DNA of 38,903 bases, from assembly GCA_001899385.1 (NCBI GenBank), contig MOYB01000008.1, positions 1-38,903 on the forward strand. The letters run 5' to 3'. Source of the DNA: Candidatus Caenarcanum bioreactoricola (lineage in GTDB: Bacteria > Cyanobacteriota > Vampirovibrionia > Caenarcaniphilales > Caenarcanaceae). A model generated the notes under the pieces. The model made no database searches. It had not been told where the DNA came from and was given only the letters and a program-made list of their open reading frames with translations. Every line of letters begins with the position of its first letter. Position 1 is the first letter of the stretch. Shown in pieces: positions 1 through 9,329 of this stretch. A program made the position numbers and the translations under genes.

Positions 1-1634
1 CTTCCTTGACCCATATTAGTAAAGGTACCTTCAATACTATTTTTTGCCCTACCTGTAAGAGCAGATTGTCCCTCTACAGAACCTGCTACATTTTCAGAAG
101 AAACTACTGTATTTTTCTGAGATGTGTTTGTTCCTGCTGTTGTAGAAGCTTGTCCAGAAGTTAAATCTGTAGTTGTTGTTTGAGAAACATTTCCTGCAGT
201 TTTACCTAGGTTAGTTTTATCATATTGAGATTGTGCATACTCTTGAAGATTTTTAAATTTACCATATACTTCAGGGAAAACACTTCTTAATGTTTCAAAG
301 TTCTTTATAGTATTTTCAGGAAGATTTTGTTTTATCCAAGCATTAGTAACTACATTGCCTTCAGTTTTTCCACTGCTCTTTAAGTCTAACCCTGCTCCTG
401 TTTTTTGAGATACTTCTTGTTTATAAAAAGGGTCTGTTTTAGATTTAACATCCATTCCACTTCCTATTCCTAAGAAACCTGGTTTAGCTTTCATATCTGT
501 AGTTTGATTTAATCCAGATAAAATATTTGCATTTACATCACTTGTTGTAAATCCTGAAGCTGTGTCTCCTTTTTTAGCTACCTCTAAATTTAAGTCTTGA
601 TCTGCTATAGTTTTAGCTCCCGCTGTAGTAACATTCTGAAAAATAGGAGATACACCTGTAGCTGTATTTCCTGTAGTAGCTGTTCTATTTAAGGACACAC
701 TACCTGGAGCATGTAAACCTAATTTAGCATTTGCTTCTTGACCTACATTAGTTGTAGCATAACCCACATCTGATATAGAAGTTGTAGGTCCTCCAAAAAT
801 GGCAGGAATAATAGAGCTTCCTATTGTACCTCCTATAAAACCTCCTATAGGTCCTGCTAAAGCACTTCCTGCAGCAGTTCCCACAGCTCCTGCAATACCT
901 GTACCTATTTGAGTCCAAGGATTAACTTTTGTTTCAACCGCTCCTGTACCTCCTGCAGATCCTTGAATACCATAATCTTGAGTTGTAGATCCTGAACCTG
1001 CTGTATATCTTTTAACTGTATTATCATAGGTAAAATCATTTGCTGAAGGGGCTTTTAAATTTGCAGTGATTGTTCCAGTTTCTCCTGATTGACCCTTATT
1101 ATAGTAATCATTTATTGTATTAGAATCTTTCCATGAATAAGAAGGATTACCTGAAGCTTGTTTTAAAGTTGCTGCAGCTCCTGAAGAATCTTCAGCTTTA
1201 ACTCCTACTAAAGATTTATCTCCTACAGTTTGTACAGGATTATTATCTTCTCTAAATAGATAGTTTATTCCTAAATCTCCATAACCTACATTATTTGGAT
1301 TTCCATAATATTCAAAACCAGTGCCAGGGGTATAAATACCAGCATTGGCTTTTGTATATGCTGCTGTTGTACTATTTGGCAATTGAGAACCACTTGTATC
1401 AAGATACCTATTATTTGGTTCTGCCGTAGGTTGAAGTCCTAAATCTGTTCTAAAAGTCCCATAATTAGGATTTACTATATTAGAATACATTCCTGTATTT
1501 CGAGGATCACTTCCTCCAAATCCAGTCATATATTGATATGGAGATGTATTCTGTGTTCCTTGATAAGAACCTTCTTGTAAATAGTTCTGTATAAAAGGTG
1601 AATAACCTGAATTAGGTACTAAGCCAAGAGTCAT
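1..1634 (-). CDS. Large glycine-zipper virion/ejection-like protein (3' end outside window)
   Basis: Reading the minus strand from the ATG at 1634 gives an unbroken frame to the window edge, so at least 544 residues with the C-terminus missing. The sequence is rich in Gly, Thr, Ser, Asn and Gln. Near residues 230-270 there is a glycine-zipper stretch (AGAVGTAAGSALAGPIGG, then FIGGTIG), a pattern seen in membrane-inserting or DNA-ejection proteins of phage virions. It lies 6 bases after the stop of the Q/P-rich gene and belongs to the portal-capsid transcription unit. The late position, low complexity and zipper suggest an internal virion or DNA-transfer protein. This role is inferred; I recognise no family motif. 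Confidence 0.72.
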   Translation of the reverse strand, partial: MTLGLVPNSGYSPFIQNYLQEGSYQGTQNTSPYQYMTGFGGSDPRNTGMYSNIVNPNYGTFRTDLGLQPTAEPNNRYLDTSGSQLPNSTTAAYTKANAGIYTPGTGFEYYGNPNNVGYGDLGINYLFREDNNPVQTVGDKSLVGVKAEDSSGAAATLKQASGNPSYSWKDSNTINDYYNKGQSGETGTITANLKAPSANDFTYDNTVKRYTAGSGSTTQDYGIQGSAGGTGAVETKVNPWTQIGTGIAGAVGTAAGSALAGPIGGFIGGTIGSSIIPAIFGGPTTSISDVGYATTNVGQEANAKLGLHAPGSVSLNRTATTGNTATGVSPIFQNVTTAGAKTIADQDLNLEVAKKGDTASGFTTSDVNANILSGLNQTTDMKAKPGFLGIGSGMDVKSKTDPFYKQEVSQKTGAGLDLKSSGKTEGNVVTNAWIKQNLPENTIKNFETLRSVFPEVYGKFKNLQEYAQSQYDKTNLGKTAGNVSQTTTTDLTSGQASTTAGTNTSQKNTVVSSENVAGSVEGQSALTGRAKNSIEGTFTNMGQG

Positions 1635-1640
1635 AATTTT

Positions 1641-3212
1641 TTAACTATTAAAAGGATTTAAACTAGATACTTTTTCACGAATTCTTCCTAATAAAGAAGG
1701 ATTAACCTGAGGTTGTTGAGCAAAATCAGGCGGAGGAGTTGTAGAAGGATAACCAGTACTACTTAGATAATTCATAACTGTTTGGTCAGCTGCTGTAGCA
1801 TAAGGATTGTTATAAATACCTCTAAAATCATTATAATCTTGCTGAGTTTGACCACCTGTACCTTGTGAAAAACCTTGAGAAGGGGTTAAATACCCTATAG
1901 AAGGTTGAGACATTTGACTAGGTTGTCCACCATATAACTGGTCTACTGCTGAAAGGGTTGAAGGAGAACCAACTTCAGAAGGAATACTTTGTCCAGGGTA
2001 AAACTGATTTAAAGTATTCATATTAGGGGATTCTTCCATTACTGCTTCACTTGTTTCTCCAGGATTTAAAGCTTCATATTCAGGTTCTACAGTAGTCCCT
2101 TGTATTTGTCCTCCATTTCCTAAGCTTTTAGCTAAACTTGCTACTTCATTAGGATCAGATAATATGTAATTTAAAGAAACAGGGTCTTTTAAGTTTTCAT
2201 TTTTAATAACATTTTTAATATCGTCTTGAGTAAAAACACCTGCGGCTCCTTTAGAAAGAGCATTAACTCTTCTCCAAAAAGAAGACTTTGAAGTTGGAAC
2301 TCCTGAAATAGGGTCTTTAAAAATAGCTCCATCATCTTCAAATATTCCTTTATCAGGACTATCTTCTGTAGGAGGTTGTAGTTGAAACTTGGATTCATAT
2401 TCATTTACAAATTTCTGTAAATTAGGAGATTGTACCATTGCACTTCTAGGCACTGTAGTGAAATTCATTAAAAAATTAGGGTCTTTTGATATTTTATTTA
2501 TTATATTAGTTCCTTGATCATCTCCTTGAGTTAATGATTCAAATTCAGATACATAAGATAAAGGGTCTGTTTTAATTATGGTATCTGCTGTAGGAGTTTG
2601 AGGAATTTGTTGAGTCTGAGCCTCTACAGGGGCATTTCCTAAAGGCATTCCAAAAGTGTTCTGCATTGAAGTTGGACCTTCTGAAATTTGTTGAGTTTGA
2701 GGTGCAAGTGAGGGTTGAGGAGAAGCATATAAAGGTTCATTTTTAGATGCTAAATTTGCAGGAGAAGGATAATCAATAGAAGCAGATAGTGCACTAGAAG
2801 AAGAAGGAGTTATAGGAGCTATTTCTGTAGTATTCGCTGGAGGAGTCCACCCTGCAATATTTGTTTGTTGTTCAGAAGAAGCACTAGGCATTTGAATAGA
2901 AAGCGGAGCTTCTGATGTTTTTAAAGGGATAGAAGCACTTGGAGCTATAGCTTGAGAAGAAACTTCTGGAGAAATAGGCTCTGCCATAGGAGCTTGAACT
3001 GGAGTTGCTGCTGGAGTAGAAGATAAAAGACTGTTAATATCTGGAATAGTTCCTGAAGGAGCTGTAGTAGCTGCTTGTTGGTACATTTGTTCAAATTGAG
3101 GCATTAATATATTTATATCTTTACCTTTATTTTTTAAATCTTGTAAAAATTGAGCTGCTTTATATAAATTTTCTACTTGCCCAGAGGGAGATCCTGTATT
3201 TCCTATAGCCAT
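1641..3212 (-). CDS. Low-complexity Q/P/S-rich probable virion protein
   Basis: A 523-residue protein dominated by Pro, Ser, Gln, Thr and Ala, with repeated TQQI, APSAS and PSQ-like pieces in the first 210 residues. A more ordinary charged segment spans roughly residues 215-350, followed by another low-complexity tail ending in a basic stretch (GRIREKVSSLNPF). It sits between the SLT transglycosylase and the glycine-zipper protein in the late operon. That placement suits an internal head or ejection protein, as in podovirus-type phages. No catalytic motif or named domain is recognised, so the function is inferred only from position and composition. Confidence 0.7.
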   Translation of the reverse strand: MAIGNTGSPSGQVENLYKAAQFLQDLKNKGKDINILMPQFEQMYQQAATTAPSGTIPDINSLLSSTPAATPVQAPMAEPISPEVSSQAIAPSASIPLKTSEAPLSIQMPSASSEQQTNIAGWTPPANTTEIAPITPSSSSALSASIDYPSPANLASKNEPLYASPQPSLAPQTQQISEGPTSMQNTFGMPLGNAPVEAQTQQIPQTPTADTIIKTDPLSYVSEFESLTQGDDQGTNIINKISKDPNFLMNFTTVPRSAMVQSPNLQKFVNEYESKFQLQPPTEDSPDKGIFEDDGAIFKDPISGVPTSKSSFWRRVNALSKGAAGVFTQDDIKNVIKNENLKDPVSLNYILSDPNEVASLAKSLGNGGQIQGTTVEPEYEALNPGETSEAVMEESPNMNTLNQFYPGQSIPSEVGSPSTLSAVDQLYGGQPSQMSQPSIGYLTPSQGFSQGTGGQTQQDYNDFRGIYNNPYATAADQTVMNYLSSTGYPSTTPPPDFAQQPQVNPSLLGRIREKVSSLNPFNS

Positions 3213-3264
3213 GTTAATTACTTTTAGTTTTGTATCTTTAAATTGTAACTTTTAACATCTTTAA

Positions 3265-4290
3265 TTAACTTAATTTTGGTAAATTAGGTAAACCTTGTAG
3301 AGTAGGTAATTCTAAAGAGCCAGATCTTATTTGTTGATTAGCCTGTTGTTGTTGATTTTGATAAAACCCCAACAAAGGGTCTATATTTATTTGAGCTCCT
3401 TGGTCTTGATATATTTGAGGAAGTTGAGCTTCTTGCTGAGCTACTTGTTGTCCTTCATAACCTTGATAGCCTTGATTTCCTTCATATCCTATATTAGAAG
3501 CTGGAGTATAGTTATCTAAACCCAGTTGATTGTTTAAATCTTCAACTTCGGGTTCCCTATATATAGGTTGAGGAATAGATTGTGGAATCTTTTGAGAAAG
3601 TATCTTTGCTTCTGTTTGACCTTGTTGCTGAGGTAATTTATTTTGTTCTTGTTGTTTATAATACTCTGCAAATTGTTTTATAGCATCATCAGCAATAGCA
3701 AATTTAAACTCTTGTTGAGGTTGAGTCGTTTGCTGAGGTTGAGGAGTATTTTCTTTAGCTTCTTTAACTAAAGTAGATTCCCTAAGTTCTTTAGGGATAT
3801 TTGTAATATTTTTATAGTAAGTAGGAACAGAAGTGCCATAGGCGTCTTTAGCTCCTGCTTTAATAGGATCTTTTAATCCTTTTGCAGCTGGTCCTGTAAA
3901 AATACTTGTTAATAATAATGAACCATCTTCAGTTTTATCTCTATTTACAACTTCTTCTCCATGTATTTTATACATAGTAGCTTGATTATTTCTTAAATAT
4001 TTTTCAATTGCACTTAATTGACTTGTTATACTATTAGGATCATAAGCATAAGTTTTTTGAGCTGAAGGACTAAACTGTATAAAGCCTTTATAACCCAAAG
4101 AATTAGTTATTTTAGGGTTATATCCAGATTCAAGTTTCATTAAATTTAAAGCTTGTTCTCTAAAAATAACAGGATTACTATATCCTAAGTTTTTACCCAT
4201 TTGAAGAAGTCCTTCTAAAAACTGGGGAACTGCATTAGGGTCAGTAATTCCTCCTCGTTTAAAACCTTGTTGAATTGCTTTTAAGTCCAT
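3265..4290 (-). CDS. Virion-associated SLT-type lytic transglycosylase
   Basis: A 341-residue protein whose N-terminal half resembles a soluble lytic transglycosylase domain (residues about 40-150). The expected catalytic glutamate is E54 in the context LMKLESGYNP, followed by the family-like N-S-x-G-x-x-G-x-I-Q-F segment at about 63-73. Such enzymes cut the peptidoglycan MurNAc-GlcNAc bond without water. The C-terminal half is Gln-rich (QQ and GYQGYEGQQ-like runs) and probably disordered. It is encoded just after the capsid gene in the late operon, not beside the endolysin. This suits a virion enzyme that opens the wall for DNA entry rather than a lysis enzyme. Domain call fairly secure; location inferred. 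Confidence 0.78.
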   Translation of the reverse strand: MDLKAIQQGFKRGGITDPNAVPQFLEGLLQMGKNLGYSNPVIFREQALNLMKLESGYNPKITNSLGYKGFIQFSPSAQKTYAYDPNSITSQLSAIEKYLRNNQATMYKIHGEEVVNRDKTEDGSLLLTSIFTGPAAKGLKDPIKAGAKDAYGTSVPTYYKNITNIPKELRESTLVKEAKENTPQPQQTTQPQQEFKFAIADDAIKQFAEYYKQQEQNKLPQQQGQTEAKILSQKIPQSIPQPIYREPEVEDLNNQLGLDNYTPASNIGYEGNQGYQGYEGQQVAQQEAQLPQIYQDQGAQINIDPLLGFYQNQQQQANQQIRSGSLELPTLQGLPNLPKLS

Positions 4291-4318
4291 ATTAATTTGT
4301 ATTTAGCTAATTAAATAT

Positions 4319-4356
4319 AAAACAAAAGACCTTAAAGTTAAAAAACCTTAAGGTCT
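4319..4356 (-). terminator. Rho-independent terminator after the major capsid gene
   Basis: Inverted repeat AGACCTTAA (4327-4335) and TTAAGGTCT (4348-4356) with a 12-base loop. On the minus strand it is followed by a T-rich run (the A-rich plus-strand bases 4319-4326). It lies 27 bases after the capsid stop, so it would end or attenuate the capsid transcript before the transglycosylase. Confidence 0.75.
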
Positions 4357-4382
4357 AGAGAATGAAATTTAATAAAGAGGAC

Positions 4383-5786
4383 TTATGCTCCAGTTACGCC
4401 AGTAGCCATACCACAAAGCTCTGTGTATCCAGGAAGCATAGAGAATTGACTTACTAACATGTTAACTCTTTGGTTATTAGCAACATAATAGTCTTCAATG
4501 TATTCGATAAATCTAGGACCACCTTCTAAGAAGCCTTTATTTGTAATAGAAGCATTAGGAATGGTTAAGAATTCATCAACACCTACATAAAGTTGAAGAT
4601 TATTATCAGCACACATGATAATATCTCCACCTCTACCTATGAGATTTAAGTAATCATCCACACAGATATAAATGATTTTACCAGAATCTGTAATATATCT
4701 TTTTACTTTACTTCCCATTGTTGAAGGGGTGAAACCTTCATCATAAGAAACAAGAACTCCAGCTTTTAAGAAAGGTTGTAAAGCTTTGAAAGCAATAGAA
4801 CCACAGATATAAACCATAGGTTTGCTAGAAACTCCTAAACCATCATATGTTTCCCACCATGTCATTAAGCTTTCAAACTTAGCTGTAGTTAAAGCTCCCA
4901 TGTTTAAGAAACCAGGTGTATTAGGGTTTTGTCTTGCCCAGTAAAGATAACCATTGAATCTATTAATATTACTTAAAGGATTAGAAAGATCAGTAGTTGT
5001 TATATCACCACTTTCTTCGTAAATTAAAGTATTTATTAATTGACTTTTATGAGCTCTTCTATGATCTTCATTTATAAATTCAAGGAATTGACCATTATAA
5101 AGAAGTGTTTCTTCTCTTAATGTGTTTGTTACAGGGGTTCCAGGTGTAAACAATCTACGGAAACCATTATAAAGAGATGTGCTTCTCTTAGGAATAGGTT
5201 TTGTAGTTGTCACATTTTGTGTATAAAGGTCTAATGCGATACCTGTTACTAACAACACATCGGTTGTTTCAATAGTACCTACAGTAGTTCCTCTAGCTCC
5301 TCTAGTTACAACAATATTATTATTGTCATAAGCTGTTTGGTCTATTGTCATAATTTCTCTTGTACGAGGATTATACAAAGATACATCAGCTTGACATAAG
5401 TAAGCTCCGTTTTCTGTTACGCTTAAGAGTTTATCAGCTACGCTAGCAGTTAAACTTGCAGCAGGAACAAGTTTGAAAGCAGGTGCTTTATCTCTTGCAG
5501 ACTTTACATAATCACCAAGGGGTACTTGACTTGATTTTGTAAAGTTATATTTATCTAATGCAGAGGTATCATCTTTTTCGAGTGCATTTAATAGATCTCC
5601 TTCAAATTTGTGCTCTAATATTGATTCGAAAGAATCAAAACCTAATGAACCTCCTACCAAGAAAGAGATTATAGGTGAGTTTAAAACAGTAGTAAATTTG
5701 ATTACCTGGTTCAGGTTTCTACTGTTAATTTGTTCTGCTGAAGGTATCTCGTTATATGCGGCTGAGGTTATAACATCGGTTGTCAT
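4383..5786 (-). CDS. Probable major capsid protein
   Basis: A 467-residue protein encoded directly downstream of the portal, the probable scaffold and a small protein. This is the conserved place for the major capsid protein in tailed phages. It has a mixed alpha/beta composition with few low-complexity parts, including NPLSNINRFNGYLYWARQ and a C-terminal GGPRFIEYIEDYYVANNQRVN segment of the sort seen in HK97-fold shells. It has one of the clearest ribosome-binding sites in the window (AAAGGAG, plus-strand 5793-5799, 6 bases from the ATG). It also has its own upstream palindrome and a downstream terminator, all consistent with high expression. Identification rests mainly on gene order and size. 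Confidence 0.72.
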   Translation of the reverse strand: MTTDVITSAAYNEIPSAEQINSRNLNQVIKFTTVLNSPIISFLVGGSLGFDSFESILEHKFEGDLLNALEKDDTSALDKYNFTKSSQVPLGDYVKSARDKAPAFKLVPAASLTASVADKLLSVTENGAYLCQADVSLYNPRTREIMTIDQTAYDNNNIVVTRGARGTTVGTIETTDVLLVTGIALDLYTQNVTTTKPIPKRSTSLYNGFRRLFTPGTPVTNTLREETLLYNGQFLEFINEDHRRAHKSQLINTLIYEESGDITTTDLSNPLSNINRFNGYLYWARQNPNTPGFLNMGALTTAKFESLMTWWETYDGLGVSSKPMVYICGSIAFKALQPFLKAGVLVSYDEGFTPSTMGSKVKRYITDSGKIIYICVDDYLNLIGRGGDIIMCADNNLQLYVGVDEFLTIPNASITNKGFLEGGPRFIEYIEDYYVANNQRVNMLVSQFSMLPGYTELCGMATGVTGA

Positions 5787-5830
5787 TAAAAACTCCTTTG
5801 AAGTTTGTGTTTACTAAAATAAATTTGCTT

Positions 5831-5847
5831 AATACTTTTAAAGTATT
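5831..5847. repeat. 17-base palindrome upstream of the capsid gene
   Basis: AATACTTT-T-AAAGTATT is a perfect inverted repeat around one central T, and a further ATACTTT copy occurs at about 5858-5864. It lies in the 96-base gap between the small virion gene and the capsid ATG. It could be an operator, an RNA-processing hairpin or part of the capsid promoter region; the sequence alone does not decide. Confidence 0.45.
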
Positions 5848-5882
5848 CTATTGAAATATACTTTGCTTTTTTTTTAAGCGGT

Positions 5883-6197
5883 TTAAAATCGTCTTGTAAC
5901 AAAAAATCCAACTGGATTTCCATTTGTAGAAGTGTTTGTTTCGTATTCCATAACACTCCATAATAAGTCTATATAACTATTACTAAAGGGAACCCATTTT
6001 CCATCAGTAAAAGGAAGTAAAGTTCCTTCGTCTGCTTCTAAAACAGGAGTATAAATTACTTTATATTTTGTAATTTCTCCACTTTTTAATTTGTTTTCAA
6101 AATCAGTCAAAGAAGAAGCTTCTTCTATATTCGTTTTAAAGAAAATAGCTTCTCCATTTGATCTGTCATAAGCTGTTGCTGTAGCTTTATAAAACAT
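5883..6197 (-). CDS. Small conserved-position virion-block protein
   Basis: A 104-residue protein whose ATG overlaps the scaffold stop at 6197, so the two are translationally coupled. It has no signal peptide or membrane segment. Composition is ordinary with several aromatic residues (IDLLWSVMEYETN; ends GFFVTRRF). Between scaffold and capsid, phages often encode a head decoration, stabilising or chaperone-like protein. That is only a positional guess; I recognise no family. Confidence 0.6.
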   Translation of the reverse strand: MFYKATATAYDRSNGEAIFFKTNIEEASSLTDFENKLKSGEITKYKVIYTPVLEADEGTLLPFTDGKWVPFSNSYIDLLWSVMEYETNTSTNGNPVGFFVTRRF

Positions 6198-7033
6198 TAG
6201 CTATTCAATAACCTTTGTATAGTTGAAAGAGTTTTTGCTCTACCTTGTTCAGGGTCTAACTTTGGTGCAGGTTTATCTGCTTTAGCTACTGTTTTCTTTT
6301 CTCCATCTTCCATAGCTTTTTTAGCTTTTTCAGCTTCTTCATTTACTGTTTTATTAGCTTTTAAAATAGGATCTCCTTGTTTTCTAGCTTTTTTAACTTT
6401 TTCAACAAAGGCTTGATGTACTAACTCACCTAAAAGGGTTTCTTTTTGTTTTAAAGTAGTAGAAGGGTGTCTTAAAACATCATCTACTTTCAGTCTATAA
6501 GCAGGTTCTTTTTGTAATTTCTTTAAATGTGCATCTATTGCTGAATCTATAGCTGATTCTGTAATAGATTGTTTTTTAAATGAATTTTCCAATGTTTTTT
6601 TAGTTAAAAGTCTAAACTTTTGATTATTTTCTAATTCTTTTAATTCTTTATATAATCTTTCTGTATTAGCTTGAGTTTTACTTAACTCAGTTTTTTGAGA
6701 GGATAAAGTTTGGAATAATTTAGACCTTTCAGCTATAGAAATATTATCATACTCTCGTATCATTTCATACATAAAAGCTTTTAAGCTTGGGTCTACATCT
6801 GGATGTTTCTTAAATAAATCTTCAACCCAATTTGTTTGATTTTTATTAACTTGAGTTTCTAATTCTTTAAGAACTTTTTGTGTCTTACTTAATTCTTCTT
6901 GTAAAGCTTGAACATCTGGACTTTGTTGATATTGCATAGGAGGCATACGATTAGTATCTTCCTCTTCTTCAAATTCAATATCGTGTATGTTTATTTCAAA
7001 ATCTTTATCTTCTAATTGGTTTTCAGAATTCAT
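6197..7033 (-). CDS. Probable capsid scaffolding protein
   Basis: A 278-residue, highly charged Glu/Lys/Gln-rich protein. The acidic N-terminus (residues about 5-30) precedes a long predicted coiled coil (about 40-145, EELSKTQKVLKELETQVNK pattern). A basic Ala/Lys-rich C-terminus follows. It lies between portal and major capsid, the classical scaffold position, and scaffolds typically are helical, acidic at one end and basic near the capsid-binding C-terminus. No protease domain is visible. Call based on composition and order. Confidence 0.72.
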   Translation of the reverse strand: MNSENQLEDKDFEINIHDIEFEEEEDTNRMPPMQYQQSPDVQALQEELSKTQKVLKELETQVNKNQTNWVEDLFKKHPDVDPSLKAFMYEMIREYDNISIAERSKLFQTLSSQKTELSKTQANTERLYKELKELENNQKFRLLTKKTLENSFKKQSITESAIDSAIDAHLKKLQKEPAYRLKVDDVLRHPSTTLKQKETLLGELVHQAFVEKVKKARKQGDPILKANKTVNEEAEKAKKAMEDGEKKTVAKADKPAPKLDPEQGRAKTLSTIQRLLNS

Positions 7034-7103
7034 TTGTTTCTAATATATTTTAGTTATTTTACTATTAAATTTTATCTGTGTATTAAGACAAAATTAAGAG
7101 AAA

Positions 7104-9242
7104 TTACCCTTGAGGAGGCGGAGTTGGTTGTCCTTGACCACCTTGAGAAGGCATAGGAGGAACATTTCCTTGAGGAGGCACGCCTTGTTGCATCTGCATT
7201 TGTTGTTGTTGCATTTGAGTTTGCTTTTGTTCTTCTATTTTAGCTTTGATTTCTTCTACATCAAAAATGCTTCTAAACTCAGTAATACCTGCTAAATCAA
7301 ATAACATTCCCATTGATTGAGCTAATTTATCCAATTCAATAGTTTGAGAACCTACTAATTGTTTGATTATTTCAGCTACAAAAGGGGTATTCATTAAAGT
7401 AGCAAAACTCTTTAATTTTTCTGAATTAACATCATATCCTGCATTTAACTGTAAAGTTAAATCTGGTTGCATAGCTAATTTTTGAAGTTGATCTTCAGTA
7501 AGTTTATTTTCTTCTCCACTTTGAGTTACTATATTGGTAGATCCTTCAATTGGTTGATCTCCCTCTAAGTATGCCATACTTAAAATGTGCATCATTTGAT
7601 GAAGTTTTTTCCAGTTATCTCTCACCCTTGATAAAATAACATCAAACTGTACCTGAGCAGCCTCCATTCTTTGAGGTACTGCCCCTAAGTGAGTTTTTTG
7701 AGAAGAAGAATCTAAAATAGCAGGTATTCCTGAATATTCTCTAGCTCTTTCAAAGTTTCTTGCTTCAGAGTTTAAGAACATTTGTTCAACTCCTGCTGGA
7801 GGAGTTCTAAAGTTAATTGCTCCAGGTTGATCAACTTCAATAAAAGTTAATCCCTTTAAGTTTTCTACTTTAGCTTCGTCTACTTTTCCCCCTACGTACT
7901 CCACAAATACCGTCATAACTTCGTTTAACATTTTTAATCGTTGAGAAGCTAATAGAATTTGCTCTTGTTGTAGAGTCCTTAATATATGTCCTAAACCTAA
8001 TGAAAATAAAGAAGCAGAAGCACAAGGAAATTTAAGAAGTACATAAGGAAAAGGTCCTGCTTTCTTTATTTTTGGATCTCTATATTTATGATAAGCAACT
8101 ACAGACTCGTTTATAATAACTGTTTCTGTAAAACGTGTATAAAAATAAACAACTGAATTTAACTTTCTTGATTTATGAGCAGAAGCCATAGCATATCCTG
8201 CTCCATTATCTAAATTTAACCAACTGTTTGAAAAAGCATCATTTCCTAATGAAAAAGGTAAAGAATTCATACTTGCATTAGGGGCGATAGGTAAAGAGTT
8301 TTTAAACTTCTTAGTAAACCCTTTAATATTTCCAAACTTTTCTATAACTTCTTCAGTAGACATAAACTGTATATCCCCCATATACCTAGCTTTTCTACTA
8401 TCTTTATTAGGGCAATAAGGATCTATAAAGAAATGACCTAAGAAAATAGGTGAAAACTCAGCAAATTGGTTTATTATTTCATATTTAGGTACAGGATCTT
8501 TAAACTTTATATTTGGCTCTATTTCTTCTGGAGCTTCTTCTTCACCAAGTTCATTAAAGTTAAAACTATCTATACCTGTTTGAATATCTGCAAGGTTTGT
8601 TATATTAGATAAAGGATTAGAAGAGTTTTCTTTTTGTAAAGAATCCTCATCTAGTTCAAATTCCTCTATCATTTCTGTAGCTATTCTATCTTGATAAAAA
8701 CTTGCTTTTGCTACAGCATTTCCATATAAAAATAAATCAGTAAAGATTTCGTTTGCTCTTTCTCTTGCTCCGTATGTTTCTGCATCTCCTTGATATTTCC
8801 TTTCTAATAGTTTTTGACTCTTTCGTATGTCTTCATCTTTAGAATAGTAAGTAAACTGAGTAAAAGGTTCTATTTTATAAATTTCTCGAGTAAGCCAAAA
8901 AGCTCCTAAGTCTACATATCTTTTAATAAGAGGAGGAACCATTACTTCAGAATCTAACTCAGAGGCAACAGCAGGATTCTTGCCTGCAGAGAAACTATCT
9001 TTAAGATTTGGAGAAATATAATAATCTTTTAAATTTTGATACCAGAAATGATGAAATTTTCTCTTGTATTCATAACTTTCATTCATTAGGGACTTTACAT
9101 ATTCAATAACTTTTGAATCGTCTTCCCCAGGTAATGGTTGTATTAAATCTGTTGCTTTGATTTTAGTAACATCATCTTTAGATAAAGGTAATATATCTGT
9201 TTTACCAAATGAGTTTTCTTTTGTTGTATAATGTGTTGACAT
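7104..9242 (-). CDS. Portal protein
   Basis: A 712-residue protein and the first gene of the minus-strand virion block. The central and C-terminal part carries features of podovirus-type portals: the segment SGIPAILDSSSQKTHLGAVP followed by QRMEAAQVQFDVILSRVRDN (about residues 500-540), then a helical stem. The end is a Gln/Met/Pro/Gly-rich tail (QQQQMQMQQG, GQPTPPPQG). The portal forms the dodecameric channel at one capsid vertex, docks TerL during packaging and holds the neck afterwards. Its length is large compared with the usual 450-600. The scaffold and capsid genes follow directly. A tnpB element sits just upstream, between this gene and its former 5' neighbourhood. Confidence 0.85.
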   Translation of the reverse strand: MSTHYTTKENSFGKTDILPLSKDDVTKIKATDLIQPLPGEDDSKVIEYVKSLMNESYEYKRKFHHFWYQNLKDYYISPNLKDSFSAGKNPAVASELDSEVMVPPLIKRYVDLGAFWLTREIYKIEPFTQFTYYSKDEDIRKSQKLLERKYQGDAETYGARERANEIFTDLFLYGNAVAKASFYQDRIATEMIEEFELDEDSLQKENSSNPLSNITNLADIQTGIDSFNFNELGEEEAPEEIEPNIKFKDPVPKYEIINQFAEFSPIFLGHFFIDPYCPNKDSRKARYMGDIQFMSTEEVIEKFGNIKGFTKKFKNSLPIAPNASMNSLPFSLGNDAFSNSWLNLDNGAGYAMASAHKSRKLNSVVYFYTRFTETVIINESVVAYHKYRDPKIKKAGPFPYVLLKFPCASASLFSLGLGHILRTLQQEQILLASQRLKMLNEVMTVFVEYVGGKVDEAKVENLKGLTFIEVDQPGAINFRTPPAGVEQMFLNSEARNFERAREYSGIPAILDSSSQKTHLGAVPQRMEAAQVQFDVILSRVRDNWKKLHQMMHILSMAYLEGDQPIEGSTNIVTQSGEENKLTEDQLQKLAMQPDLTLQLNAGYDVNSEKLKSFATLMNTPFVAEIIKQLVGSQTIELDKLAQSMGMLFDLAGITEFRSIFDVEEIKAKIEEQKQTQMQQQQMQMQQGVPPQGNVPPMPSQGGQGQPTPPPQG

Positions 9243-9278
9243 TTAACTATATAATATGTAAGAAATTGTACCTAAGCA

Positions 9279-9329
9279 TTGACACTCCTCGCCGCAAGCA
9301 GCTAGGATTCCTAGATCACCAAGATGTCT
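9279..9329 (-). ncRNA. Right end of copy 1, probable omega-RNA scaffold region
   Basis: Downstream of the tnpB stop, in element orientation, come a perfect CTAGGAATCCTAG palindrome and the conserved TGCTTGCGGCGAGGAGT block. In TnpB systems the guide RNA (omega RNA) is made from the tnpB 3' end plus this right end. The guide is taken from the flank immediately beyond, here TGCTTAGGTACAATTT (rc, ending at 9278). The RNA itself is inferred from family knowledge. Confidence 0.45.

Noticed and set aside
2189-3519. Frames at 2189-2404 (minus) and 3331-3519 (plus)
   Set aside because: Both are out-of-frame or opposite-strand reflections of the Q/P-rich and transglycosylase genes, with biased Leu/Lys or Leu/Ile composition.
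5608-7295. Plus-strand frames at 5608-5817 and 7110-7295
   Set aside because: They lie opposite the capsid and portal genes; their Arg/Leu/His content reflects the Q/P-rich opposite strand.
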